Under the pieces are notes generated by a model that searched no databases, was not told the origin of the DNA, and was given only the letters and a program-made list of their open reading frames with translations. DNA of 9,425 nt from Thermoleophilia bacterium (GTDB lineage Bacteria; Actinomycetota; Thermoleophilia; Gaiellales; SKUG01): the NCBI GenBank assembly GCA_025964455.1, contig JAOPYU010000320.1, positions 1-9,425 of the forward strand, in the 5' to 3' direction. The translations under genes and the position numbers were made by a program. Shown here piece after piece: positions 1 to 6,254 of this stretch (its first letter is position 1; each line of letters begins with the position of its first letter).

Positions 1-4
1 TCGC

Positions 5-10
5 TAGGCT
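5..10 (+). promoter_or_regulatory. Putative -10 box (leaderless promoter) of uvsE
   Basis: TAGGCT matches the TANNNT -10 consensus and lies 6 bp before the ATG at 17. Transcription would therefore start at or next to the A of the start codon, giving a leaderless mRNA. No ribosome binding site at normal spacing is visible (AGGG ends one base before the ATG). The -35 region lies outside the window. The same arrangement recurs before nadK and the M24 peptidase. Confidence 0.5.
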
Positions 11-16
11 CAGGGC

Positions 17-970
17 ATGCGCCTCGGATTCGCCGTCAAGCTCGTCTCCTCATCCGGCTTCAAGGCGAGCGATGCGCGCCGGCATGCCAGCGGGCCCCAC
101 CTGCGCACCTCGATCGAGCTGCTGACACCGCTGCTTGGCGAGCTCGACCGGCTCGACCTGCGGATGTACCGGATCCCGGATGGATTCGTCCCTTACGGCA
201 CGCATCCGGACCTGCCGCAGTTCCACGGACAGATCGAGGAGTGCGCCGCAGAGCTGGCCGAGCTCGGCGAACTCGTGCGGCGCCTCGACATCCGCATGTC
301 GAACCACCCCGGCCAGTACACCGTGCTCAACTCCACGCGCGAGGACGTGCGCGACAAGGCAGCCTGGGACCTGGACCAGCACGCCGCGCTCTTCGACGCG
401 ATGGGACTTGGCGACGAGGCGGTCGTCGTGCTGCACGTGGGCGGCACGACCGACGGCCACGACGCGGGCATCGAGCGGTTCGAGCGCGCGCTCGACAACG
501 TGTCCGAGCGCGCACGGCGCAGGCTGGTCATCGAGAACGACGACCGCAGCTACTCGCTCCCCCAGGTGGTCGAGCTGTCACGCCGGACCGGGCTGCGGGT
601 CGTGTTCGACACGCTGCACCACTTCTGCCTCGACCCCGAGCGCATGCCTGCCGGCGAGGCGCTCGCCGCCGCGCTGGCAACCTGGCCCACCGACCAGGTC
701 CCCAAGGTCCACGTCAGCAGCCCTCGGCTCGACGCGACCTGGCCCGCGCCGGTCGGCACGCCGCCGACCGGCCACGACACGCGTGCACACGCGGACTTCA
801 TCGATCCGATGTGGTTCGAGCGCTGGCTCGAGACGGACGTTCGCGCGAGCGGTCGCCCCTTCGACGTGATGGTCGAGGCCAAGGCCAAGGACGTCGCGGT
901 GCTGCGCCTGCGCGACCAGCTCGCCGCGCGCGGCTACGGCTGGCGCGACGGACAGCTGCAGCTGCGCTGA
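17..970 (+). CDS. uvsE: UV-damage endonuclease UvsE/UVDE
   Basis: Predicted UV-damage endonuclease, which nicks DNA 5' of UV photoproducts and other lesions to start an alternative excision repair. The 317-residue protein is full length and reads as a metal-dependent TIM barrel. Residues matching the active site known from the Thermus enzyme are present: H97 with the probing pair Q100-Y101 in NHPGQY, H140 in VLHVGG, E173 in VIENDD, D198 and the following histidines in DTLHH, K230 (the lysine carbamylated in the family) and H232 in PKVHVSSP, H258, and E287 in MVEAKAKD. The N-terminal GYxCxN segment of the Thermus enzyme is not kept; this protein has GFAVKL, as I recall for an actinobacterial-type subgroup. 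The start at 17 fits the family N-terminus (MRLGF) and sits 6 bp after a TAGGCT box. It is the only plus-strand gene and its stop lies 3 bp from the recN stop. The family call is secure; lesion range is unknown. Confidence 0.93.
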   Translation: MRLGFAVKLVSSSGFKASDARRHASGPHLRTSIELLTPLLGELDRLDLRMYRIPDGFVPYGTHPDLPQFHGQIEECAAELAELGELVRRLDIRMSNHPGQYTVLNSTREDVRDKAAWDLDQHAALFDAMGLGDEAVVVLHVGGTTDGHDAGIERFERALDNVSERARRRLVIENDDRSYSLPQVVELSRRTGLRVVFDTLHHFCLDPERMPAGEALAAALATWPTDQVPKVHVSSPRLDATWPAPVGTPPTGHDTRAHADFIDPMWFERWLETDVRASGRPFDVMVEAKAKDVAVLRLRDQLAARGYGWRDGQLQLR

Positions 971-980
971 GGCTCAGCGC
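964..980. terminator. Palindrome between convergent uvsE and recN
   Basis: GCGCTGAG-G-CTCAGCGC is a perfect 8-bp inverted repeat about one central base; as a hairpin it would be a 7-bp stem with a GGC loop. It contains both stop codons, the uvsE TGA at 968-970 and the recN TGA (TCA on plus) at 974-976. It could form a hairpin in both transcripts and help end them, but neither strand has a T-tract after it, so it is not a standard intrinsic terminator. Confidence 0.35.
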
Positions 981-2698
981 GCCGTCGCTCCAGCATCGGT
1001 CGGGGAGAAGAAGCGCGGACCGCGCAGCTGGCGCGCGTGCTCGCGCGCGGCATCGTCGGTCGCATCGGCGCCGAGCATCCGCACGAGCTCGTCGACCACG
1101 GCGTCCTCGCCCGACAGCGCGTGGAGCGACGTGCGCACTCCGGATCCAGCATCCGACTTCTCGATGACCACGTGCGCGTCGGCGCGCGCGGCGACCTGCG
1201 GCAGGTGCGTGATGCACAGCACCTGGCGATGGTCCGCCAGGCGTCGAAGCATGCTCGCCACCGCGTGGGCGGTATGGCCACCGATACCGGCATCGATCTC
1301 GTCGAACAGGATCGTGCCGACCTGTGCCCGATCACTGGAGCGCGTCGTCGCCACCAGCAGCGCGAGCGCGATGCGGGACAGCTCACCGCCCGACGCCACT
1401 TGTGCGACCGGGCGCGGCTCGATGCCCTCCGCAGGCGCGAGCAGCAGCTCGATGCGATCGGCGCCATGGCCGGCCAGCGGCGCCTCCTCGACCCCGACGC
1501 GGAACACGCTGCCGGACATGCCGAGCTCGTCGAGCGATTCGCGCACGTCCGCGACGAGCTGGTCGGCGAGCGCGCACCTCGACGCGGTCAGTCGCGCGGC
1601 CGCCGCGTCGGCTGCTGCCTGCGTCGCCGCCTCGGCCGTGCGTGCCGCATCGAGGGTGCCACCCGTGTCATCGATGGCATCGACCTGCTCGCGCAGGGTC
1701 TCCCAGGCGGCGAGCACCGATTCGACGGTGCCGCCGTGTCGCCGCTTCAGCTCGTCGTAGGCCGCGAGCCGGTCCTCGATCTCGTCAAGTGAGCCCGGCC
1801 CCTCCGAGAGGTCACCCAAGCGCGACCCGATCGTCCCCGCGACATCCGTGAGCGTCGCCTGCGCATCCAGGAGCATCGCCGCGAGCTCGGCCAGCTCGGG
1901 ATCGACGGTCGCCGCTCGATCGAGCTCGGCGTAGGCGCGGCCCGCGAGGTCGATCACGCCGCCGTCGCTGCCTCCACCATCGAGCAGCGTACCCGCACTC
2001 GCGAGCGCCTCGACGATCGCGGCGTGGTGGCGCGCACGGTCGCGACGGGTCACGAGCTCGGCTTCGTCCTCGACTGACGGGCCCACCGCGTCGATGCGCG
2101 CGAGGTCGTCGCGCAGCACCTCGATGCGCGCCGCGCCATCCCGTGCCAGCTCCTCCAGCTCGACACGTCGCGCGTGCGCGGTGTTCCATGCCGCCACGGC
2201 CTCGCGCACCTCGTCGAGCAGCGCTGCATGCGCCGCGTCGCCGGTGCGATCGAGCGTGTGGCGCTGGTGCTCGCTCGAACGAAGGCGGACCTGCACGTGC
2301 TGGCCAGCCGTCGCGATGAGCAGCCGTCCCGCCGCGGCGAGATCGCCCTTGGTGACGGTGCGTCCCCACGCGAGCGCTCGGCTGCGACCGCTCGCATCGA
2401 CGCGACGGGCGAGCACGAGCGAGGCATCGCTCTCGGGTCGCAGCTCGGCGAGCGTCGCCACCTCCGGCTGGGACCAGAACGCGTCGTCGACGTCGAACTC
2501 GCCCTCGACCCAGGCCTGTGAGGCACCCGGGCCGACCTGGCCCGCATCGGCGTCCCCGCCGAACAGCAGGTCGATCGCGGTCGCCAGCAGGGTCTTGCCC
2601 GCACCCGTCTCGCCGGTGATCGCGGTGAGCCCGGGCCCGGGAGCGAACTCCGCGTGCTCGACGATCACGAGGTTCTCGATGTCGACGCGGACGATCAC
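974..2698 (-). CDS. recN: DNA repair protein RecN (SMC-like ATPase)
   Basis: SMC-like ATPase that acts at DNA double-strand breaks in recombinational repair. The 574-residue length fits the family (E. coli about 553). Visible motifs: N-terminal Walker A GETGAGKT at residues 29-36 after the RecN-type start IENLVIVEHAEF; a long helical, charged middle that would form the antiparallel coiled coil; ABC signature VASGGELSR at about 434-442; Walker B TILFDEID at about 462-469 followed by GIGG; and the H-loop THLPQVAA at about 488-495. The start is GTG at 2698, overlapping the nadK stop as GTGA. AGGAG lies 7 bp upstream inside nadK, so the two genes are very likely translationally coupled. The tlyA-nadK-recN order is normal for Actinobacteria. 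Downstream the gene converges on uvsE with a 3-bp gap, so the SteA-type genes often found after recN do not follow here. I see no damage or truncation. Confidence 0.97.
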   Translation of the reverse strand: MIVRVDIENLVIVEHAEFAPGPGLTAITGETGAGKTLLATAIDLLFGGDADAGQVGPGASQAWVEGEFDVDDAFWSQPEVATLAELRPESDASLVLARRVDASGRSRALAWGRTVTKGDLAAAGRLLIATAGQHVQVRLRSSEHQRHTLDRTGDAAHAALLDEVREAVAAWNTAHARRVELEELARDGAARIEVLRDDLARIDAVGPSVEDEAELVTRRDRARHHAAIVEALASAGTLLDGGGSDGGVIDLAGRAYAELDRAATVDPELAELAAMLLDAQATLTDVAGTIGSRLGDLSEGPGSLDEIEDRLAAYDELKRRHGGTVESVLAAWETLREQVDAIDDTGGTLDAARTAEAATQAAADAAAARLTASRCALADQLVADVRESLDELGMSGSVFRVGVEEAPLAGHGADRIELLLAPAEGIEPRPVAQVASGGELSRIALALLVATTRSSDRAQVGTILFDEIDAGIGGHTAHAVASMLRRLADHRQVLCITHLPQVAARADAHVVIEKSDAGSGVRTSLHALSGEDAVVDELVRMLGADATDDAAREHARQLRGPRFFSPTDAGATAR

Positions 2699-3660
2699 GT
2701 GCCAGCTCCTGCATCGCCGGGGTCCACGGACGCGACGACCCGGTCACTCGCGCGAACGCGGGGACCGTGGAAGTGCATCTGGACCGCGAAGTTGTCGCGG
2801 TAGCGCGCGTAGAAGGAGACGTGGTCGACGAAGGCGAGGCGCGCGCGCACGCCGCCGCGCCGCACGCGCAGGATCTCGCCCGGCTGGAGGCGTCCGACCT
2901 GGACGCCGTCGGCGAGCACCTTGAGCGGGCCGCCACGGCCCATGTGCTGCACCTCGACCTCGTCCTGTGGCGCCACCACGAGCGGGCGCGCGGCCAGGGT
3001 GTGCGGCGCCACGAAACTGACGACCGTCCCCTCCACGCCCCACGCCATGACGGGGCCGCCATTCGAGAGGTTGTAGGCGGTGGATCCCACGGGGGTCGCG
3101 AGCACCATGCCGTCGCACGCGACCGTGCCCATCTCGTCGAGCGTCATCCGGTCGCCCGACGCGACGCGCCACCCCAGCTCGTTGACGCGACCGACGATGC
3201 CGCCCATCGCCACCACGTCGTTGACCGCGGTCGCGGTGCCACGCCCTGCGAGGTCGAGCTCGAGCGCGGGCAGGTCGACGGTCCGGTACTCACCGCGCGC
3301 GAGCGCCTCGACCGCGGCCTCGAGCCGATCGTGCGACGCGCCCGACAGGAACCCGAGCATGCCGAAATTCACGCCGAGGACGGGCGTCTCCGGGCCGAGT
3401 CCCGCAAGCGTGCGCAGGAGCGTGCCATCGCCGGCGAGCACGATCGCGGCGTCACATCCGCCGGCGGCTGCCGACCCACCCTCGGACTTCCCCGACAGCG
3501 CGTGTGCGTCCTGCAGCGCCGGGTGTTTCTCCACCTCGACGGAATCCACGACGAGCTCGATCCCGAGGCGCGCTGCGACCGAGCACAGCTGCTCGACCGC
3601 ACGCCCTGCCACGGCAGGATCCCGGTGGGTCACCACATACAGCCGTCGGACCACGTCCAT
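2695..3660 (-). CDS. nadK: NAD kinase
   Basis: Phosphorylates NAD to NADP in the cytoplasm, using ATP or polyphosphate. The 321-residue protein carries the family motifs in order: AGDGTLLRT at about 76-84 (the GGDGT motif, with the first Gly replaced by Ala), NFGMLGFL at about 98-105, AVNDVV at about 145-150 (usually NE), and the long conserved block DGMVLATP...GSTAYNLSNGGP at about 183-203. The reading frame is open far upstream, but the ATG at 3660 (MDVVRRLYVV) is chosen: it fits the family N-terminus, and the upstream frame runs through the 56-bp gap into tlyA. A TACCAT -10-like box 7 bp before this ATG suggests a leaderless mRNA; I see no good ribosome binding site. It overlaps recN by 4 bp. 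The family call is firm; the Ala in the GGDGT motif is mildly unusual. Confidence 0.95.
   Translation of the reverse strand: MDVVRRLYVVTHRDPAVAGRAVEQLCSVAARLGIELVVDSVEVEKHPALQDAHALSGKSEGGSAAAGGCDAAIVLAGDGTLLRTLAGLGPETPVLGVNFGMLGFLSGASHDRLEAAVEALARGEYRTVDLPALELDLAGRGTATAVNDVVAMGGIVGRVNELGWRVASGDRMTLDEMGTVACDGMVLATPVGSTAYNLSNGGPVMAWGVEGTVVSFVAPHTLAARPLVVAPQDEVEVQHMGRGGPLKVLADGVQVGRLQPGEILRVRRGGVRARLAFVDHVSFYARYRDNFAVQMHFHGPRVRASDRVVASVDPGDAGAGT
2706..2710 (-). promoter_or_regulatory. Ribosome binding site of recN inside nadK
   Basis: AGGAG on the minus strand, 7 bp before the GTG at 2698 and lying within the last codons of nadK. It decides the recN start and, with the GTGA overlap, supports coupling of recN translation to nadK. 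Confidence 0.65.
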
Positions 3661-3662
3661 GC

Positions 3663-3680
3663 GCGGGATGGTAGCGGGAT
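3663..3680. repeat. 7-bp direct repeat over the nadK -10 box
   Basis: Plus-strand GCGGGAT occurs twice (3663-3669 and 3674-3680), separated by GGTA, so the period is 11 bp, about one helical turn. The repeat brackets the putative -10 box and the expected transcription start. It could be an operator or chance in GC-rich DNA. Confidence 0.35.
3668..3673 (-). promoter_or_regulatory. Putative -10 box (leaderless promoter) of nadK-recN
   Basis: TACCAT on the minus strand fits TANNNT and ends 7 bp before the nadK ATG at 3660, in the 56-bp gap after tlyA. No convincing -35 at 16-18 bp spacing is seen; TCGACA is present but about 23 bp upstream. The box overlaps a 7-bp direct repeat. Confidence 0.5.
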
Positions 3681-3716
3681 CGTCGGTCGCGCGGTGTGTC
3701 GACTCCGTGACGTTTC

Positions 3717-4481
3717 TCAGGAGCTGACGGGGCCCCGCACGAGCAGGACATACTCGATGTTGCCCTTGGGACCGGGCGGGTGGGCCTGGACGACGTCGAG
3801 CACGTCGACCCCCATCGAGCGTACCGACGCGACCGTCTCCTCCACCACCTGTGCGCGCACGTCCACGTCCGTGAGCACGCCCTTGCGGCCGTGCCGGTTC
3901 ATCCGGTCGCGGCCTGCCTCGAACTGTGGCTTGCACAGCAGCACGCCCCACCAGCCCTGGGGCGACATGGCGGCGATCGTCGCCGGCAGGACGGTCGCGA
4001 GCGGGATGAAGGACGCGTCGCAGACGATCAGGTCGGGCGCAAAGGGCAGGTCCTCGCGCGTCAGGTGACGGGCGTTGGTGCGCTCCATCATCGTGACGCG
4101 CTCGTGGGCGCGGAGCCGCTGGTGCAGCTGCCCGTATCCCACGTCGACCGCGACGACGTGCGCCGCGCCGCGCTGGAGCAGGCAATCCGTGAAGCCGCCC
4201 GTCGATGCACCGATATCGATCGCGTGCGCGCCCTCCACGCGGAAGCCCTCGGCCTCGATGCGCCCCGCGTGGTCCACGAGCGCGTTCTCGAGCTTCTCAC
4301 CGCCGCGCGAGACGAATGGCGGTCCGGCATCGACCGTGAGCACCTGACCATCGCGCACCTTCGCGCTCGACTTGTCGACCACCTGCCCGTCGACGCGGAC
4401 GCTGCCCGCCATGACGAGGCGCTGCGCGAGCGACCGGCTCTCGACGAGGCCGTCGTGGACGAGTCGCTCGTCGAGGCGCAT
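3717..4481 (-). CDS. tlyA: TlyA-family rRNA (cytidine-2'-O)-methyltransferase
   Basis: Methylates the ribose 2'-OH of cytidine in rRNA using SAM. It is historically annotated as a hemolysin, and in mycobacteria its loss gives capreomycin resistance. The 254-residue protein has an N-terminal S4 RNA-binding domain (about 1-60, RLDERLV...AGSVRVDGQVV) joined through SRGGEKL to a Rossmann methyltransferase domain with the SAM motif DIGASTGGFTDCLL (about 89-102) and VAVDVGYGQL. A K-D-K-E tetrad fits K63, D155 (CDASFIPL), K184 (CKPQFEAG) and E243 (GNIEY). Compared with M. tuberculosis TlyA as I remember it, it lacks the few extra N-terminal residues and the roughly 20-residue C-terminal helix, which points to the shorter type I form (23S C1920 only); that is inference. 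The ATG at 4481 is 2 bp after the polyprenyl synthase stop and has no clear ribosome binding site, suggesting coupling. Confidence 0.94.
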   Translation of the reverse strand: MRLDERLVHDGLVESRSLAQRLVMAGSVRVDGQVVDKSSAKVRDGQVLTVDAGPPFVSRGGEKLENALVDHAGRIEAEGFRVEGAHAIDIGASTGGFTDCLLQRGAAHVVAVDVGYGQLHQRLRAHERVTMMERTNARHLTREDLPFAPDLIVCDASFIPLATVLPATIAAMSPQGWWGVLLCKPQFEAGRDRMNRHGRKGVLTDVDVRAQVVEETVASVRSMGVDVLDVVQAHPPGPKGNIEYVLLVRGPVSS

Positions 4482-4483
4482 CG

Positions 4484-5401
4484 TCAGTGGTCGCGCCCGT
4501 GCACGAACGCTGCGATGGCAGGGAGGCGCCCGCCGCCGGACGGCAGCGTCGCAGCCAGCTCGACGCACGCGCGCAGCTGCCCATCCACCGCGGCACGGAG
4601 GCCGTCGATCCCGGCGAACACGTCGACCGCCGTGACCTTGCCGCTGCGCGCGTCCTTGCCCGGCGTCTTGCCGAGCGATTCGGCACTGCCGGTCGCGTCG
4701 AGCAGGTCGTCCACGAGCTGGAACAGCCATCCGAGCTCGCGACCGAACGCACGGAACGACGCCCGCATCGCGGCATCGGCCCCGGCCGCGACCGCACCCG
4801 CCTCCACCGACGCGGCGATGAGCGCGCCCGTCTTGCGGTCGTGCACGTCGCGCAGCGCAGCGAGGTCGTCGCCGTCCACGCGCGCCGCATCGATGTCAAG
4901 GTACTGCCCGCCGACCATGCCACGCCAGCCCGCGTCGTCGGCGAGCAGGGCGACGATGTCGATGCGTGCCTGCGCCGTGACGCCGACGGCCTCGGCCACG
5001 AGCCCGAAGGCGCGAGCCTGGAGCGCGTCACCCACCAGGATCGCCACGGCCTCCCCGTACACCGTGTGGCTCGTCGGAACGCCGCGCCGCAGCGCGTCGT
5101 CGTCCATCGCCGGCAGGTCGTCGTGGACGAGCGAGTACGCATGGATGAGCTCCACCGCCGCCGCGACGGGAGCCACGGCTGCCAGGTCGGCGCCGACCGC
5201 CTCCGCTGCCGCGAGCGCGAGCACCGGCCGGATGCGCTTGCCGCCCCCGAGCAGCGAGTACTCGATCGCATGCGCGAGCGGCGTGACACTCGTCGGCCCG
5301 CTCCGGTCACCGAACGCCGCGCCGAGCGCGGCATCCGCGAGCTCGCGCAGGTCGTCCACGTCCAGCGCCGCCACGCCCGGATCAGCCCCGGTCGTCGTCA
5401 T
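4484..5401 (-). CDS. Short-chain polyprenyl diphosphate synthase (IspA-like)
   Basis: Condenses isopentenyl diphosphate with allylic diphosphates to make farnesyl or geranylgeranyl diphosphate, precursors of undecaprenyl lipid, quinones and other isoprenoids. The 305-residue protein shows GGGKRIRP (52-59), the first Asp-rich motif HDDLPAMDDD (93-102) with the two-residue insertion typical of bacterial farnesyl synthases, GGQYLDI, RKTGALI, and the second Asp-rich motif FQLVDDLLD (227-235). The fifth residue before the first motif is Tyr (AYSLVHDD, as in E. coli IspA), which in this family favours a C15 product; the product is inferred. The ATG at 5401 gives MTTTGAD and overlaps the upstream gene by 20 bp; a GTG at 5374 would avoid the overlap but lacks a better ribosome binding site. 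In many bacteria xseB precedes and dxs follows this gene; here tlyA follows after 2 bp, so dxs is absent from the cluster. Confidence 0.92.
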   Translation of the reverse strand: MTTTGADPGVAALDVDDLRELADAALGAAFGDRSGPTSVTPLAHAIEYSLLGGGKRIRPVLALAAAEAVGADLAAVAPVAAAVELIHAYSLVHDDLPAMDDDALRRGVPTSHTVYGEAVAILVGDALQARAFGLVAEAVGVTAQARIDIVALLADDAGWRGMVGGQYLDIDAARVDGDDLAALRDVHDRKTGALIAASVEAGAVAAGADAAMRASFRAFGRELGWLFQLVDDLLDATGSAESLGKTPGKDARSGKVTAVDVFAGIDGLRAAVDGQLRACVELAATLPSGGGRLPAIAAFVHGRDH

Positions 5402-5717
5402 CGGCTCGTCGCGCCGCGGATCCGACCTGCTCGTCCAGTCGCCCGGCGTCCTCGGCGAACTGCTCCGCCGCCTCGACCTGCTCCACGCCCGTGCCGAGCT
5501 CTGCGATGCGGTCGGATTCGCTGCGCATCGCGCCGAGCGCCGTCCGCAGGCTCTCGGCGATCGCCATCTCCGGCGACGCGTCCACGGACTCGTCGTCGAG
5601 GTCACCCAGCGGCGACACGTGCTCGCCGGCGTTCGCCTCGGGCGCGTCACCGACCGCGGCGACCAGGTGGTCGGCATCGGGCTCGCGTGCCTCGTCGTCC
5701 CTCGGGTCGTCGTCCAC
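5382..5717 (-). CDS. Small acidic protein, unassigned; possible divergent XseB
   Basis: I do not firmly recognise this protein. It has 111 residues from the GTG at 5717, or 113 from the GTG at 5723. The N-terminal half is very acidic and probably disordered (DDDPRDDEAREPDAD, DLDDESVDAS). From about residue 50 it becomes helical (IAESLRTALGAMRSESDRIAEL, then VEQVEAAEQFAEDAGRLDEQV) and ends in RRADDDDRG. Codon third positions are strongly GC, as in the real neighbours, so it is very likely coding. GTG 5717 is preferred because AGGAGG lies 7 bp upstream; GTG 5723 would give a GTGA overlap with nusB but poor spacing. It occupies the place between nusB and ispA where xseB (exonuclease VII small subunit) often lies, and its second helix can be loosely aligned with the XseB pattern LEExxxLYEEGxxL. 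No xseA is in the window, and the acidic N-terminus is not XseB-like, so this is only a hypothesis. It overlaps the next gene by 20 bp. Confidence 0.75.
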   Translation of the reverse strand: MDDDPRDDEAREPDADHLVAAVGDAPEANAGEHVSPLGDLDDESVDASPEMAIAESLRTALGAMRSESDRIAELGTGVEQVEAAEQFAEDAGRLDEQVGSAARRADDDDRG

Positions 5718-5719
5718 GA

Positions 5720-6220
5720 TCACTCCTCCTCGTCGCGCGCGTCGACGTCGCGACCCTGGTGGTCACGCAGCCATGCGGCGAGCACGCCATTCACGAGCTT
5801 GGCGGCCTCCGGCGTCGCATAGCGCTTGGCCAGCTCGACCGCCTCGTCGATCGCCACCGGGCCGGGCACGGATTCCGCGACCAGCTCCCAGAGCCCCGCG
5901 CGCAGCACCGACCGCTCCACGGAGCCGAGCCGGTCGAGCGTCCACCCCTCGAGGCGCTCCTCGAGCTCGGCATCGAGCTCCTCGATCCGCGCCGCCACGC
6001 CGCGCACGATCGTCGCGCCGTACGGCGGCAGCTCGAACCCGTGCTCACCCTCGAAGCCCGTGATCGCCGCCTCCAGATCGCCGCCCACGAGGTCGCTGCG
6101 ATACAGCACCATCATCGCGCTGCGGCGGGCGCGCTGGCGCCCCGGCTCGACCGTCGTCGCGCGCGGCTCGCGCACGCGTCGGACGAACTCCGCCTCGCTG
6201 GGATCAGGGGTCCTGGCCAT
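5720..6220 (-). CDS. nusB: Transcription antitermination factor NusB
   Basis: All-helical RNA-binding factor that, with NusE (S10), binds boxA of rRNA leaders and prevents premature termination. The 166-residue protein is longer than E. coli NusB (about 139). It has a basic N-terminal extension of about 30 residues, and the NusB core starts near RRSAMMVLYRSD (about 32-43). The conserved C-terminal half is clear: GWTLDRLGSVERSVLRAGLWEL, then VAIDEAVELAKRYATPEAAKLVNGVLAAW, followed by an acidic tail ending DARDEEE. The ATG at 6220 is the only credible start; I see no ATG, GTG or TTG between it and the core. Its ribosome binding site is weak. It follows efp by 34 bp, the conserved efp-nusB pairing, and is probably read from the efp promoter. 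The Glu-rich tail codons double as the ribosome binding site of the next gene. Confidence 0.95.
   Translation of the reverse strand: MARTPDPSEAEFVRRVREPRATTVEPGRQRARRSAMMVLYRSDLVGGDLEAAITGFEGEHGFELPPYGATIVRGVAARIEELDAELEERLEGWTLDRLGSVERSVLRAGLWELVAESVPGPVAIDEAVELAKRYATPEAAKLVNGVLAAWLRDHQGRDVDARDEEE
5725..5730 (-). promoter_or_regulatory. Strong ribosome binding site in the nusB 3' end
   Basis: AGGAGG on the minus strand, formed by the Glu codons that end nusB, is 7 bp before the GTG at 5717 and only 1 bp before the alternative GTG at 5723. It is the best Shine-Dalgarno sequence in the window and is the main argument for the 5717 start. Confidence 0.6.
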
Positions 6221-6254
6221 GTATCAGTTCTCGGTTCGTGTGCGTTTCGAGGCG

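Noticed and set aside
1037..1792. Plus-strand open frame opposite recN.
   Set aside because: It mirrors the codon structure of recN, has no known motif, and RecN motifs span the same bases.
2174..2521. Small plus-strand open frame inside recN, opposite the coiled coil.
   Set aside because: No ribosome binding site, no domain and unlike codon use; it is within a conserved gene.
3661..4185. Upstream extension of the nadK frame through the gap into tlyA.
   Set aside because: The extra residues are Arg/Pro-rich, read tlyA in another frame and do not resemble NAD kinase; the family N-terminus begins at the ATG at 3660.
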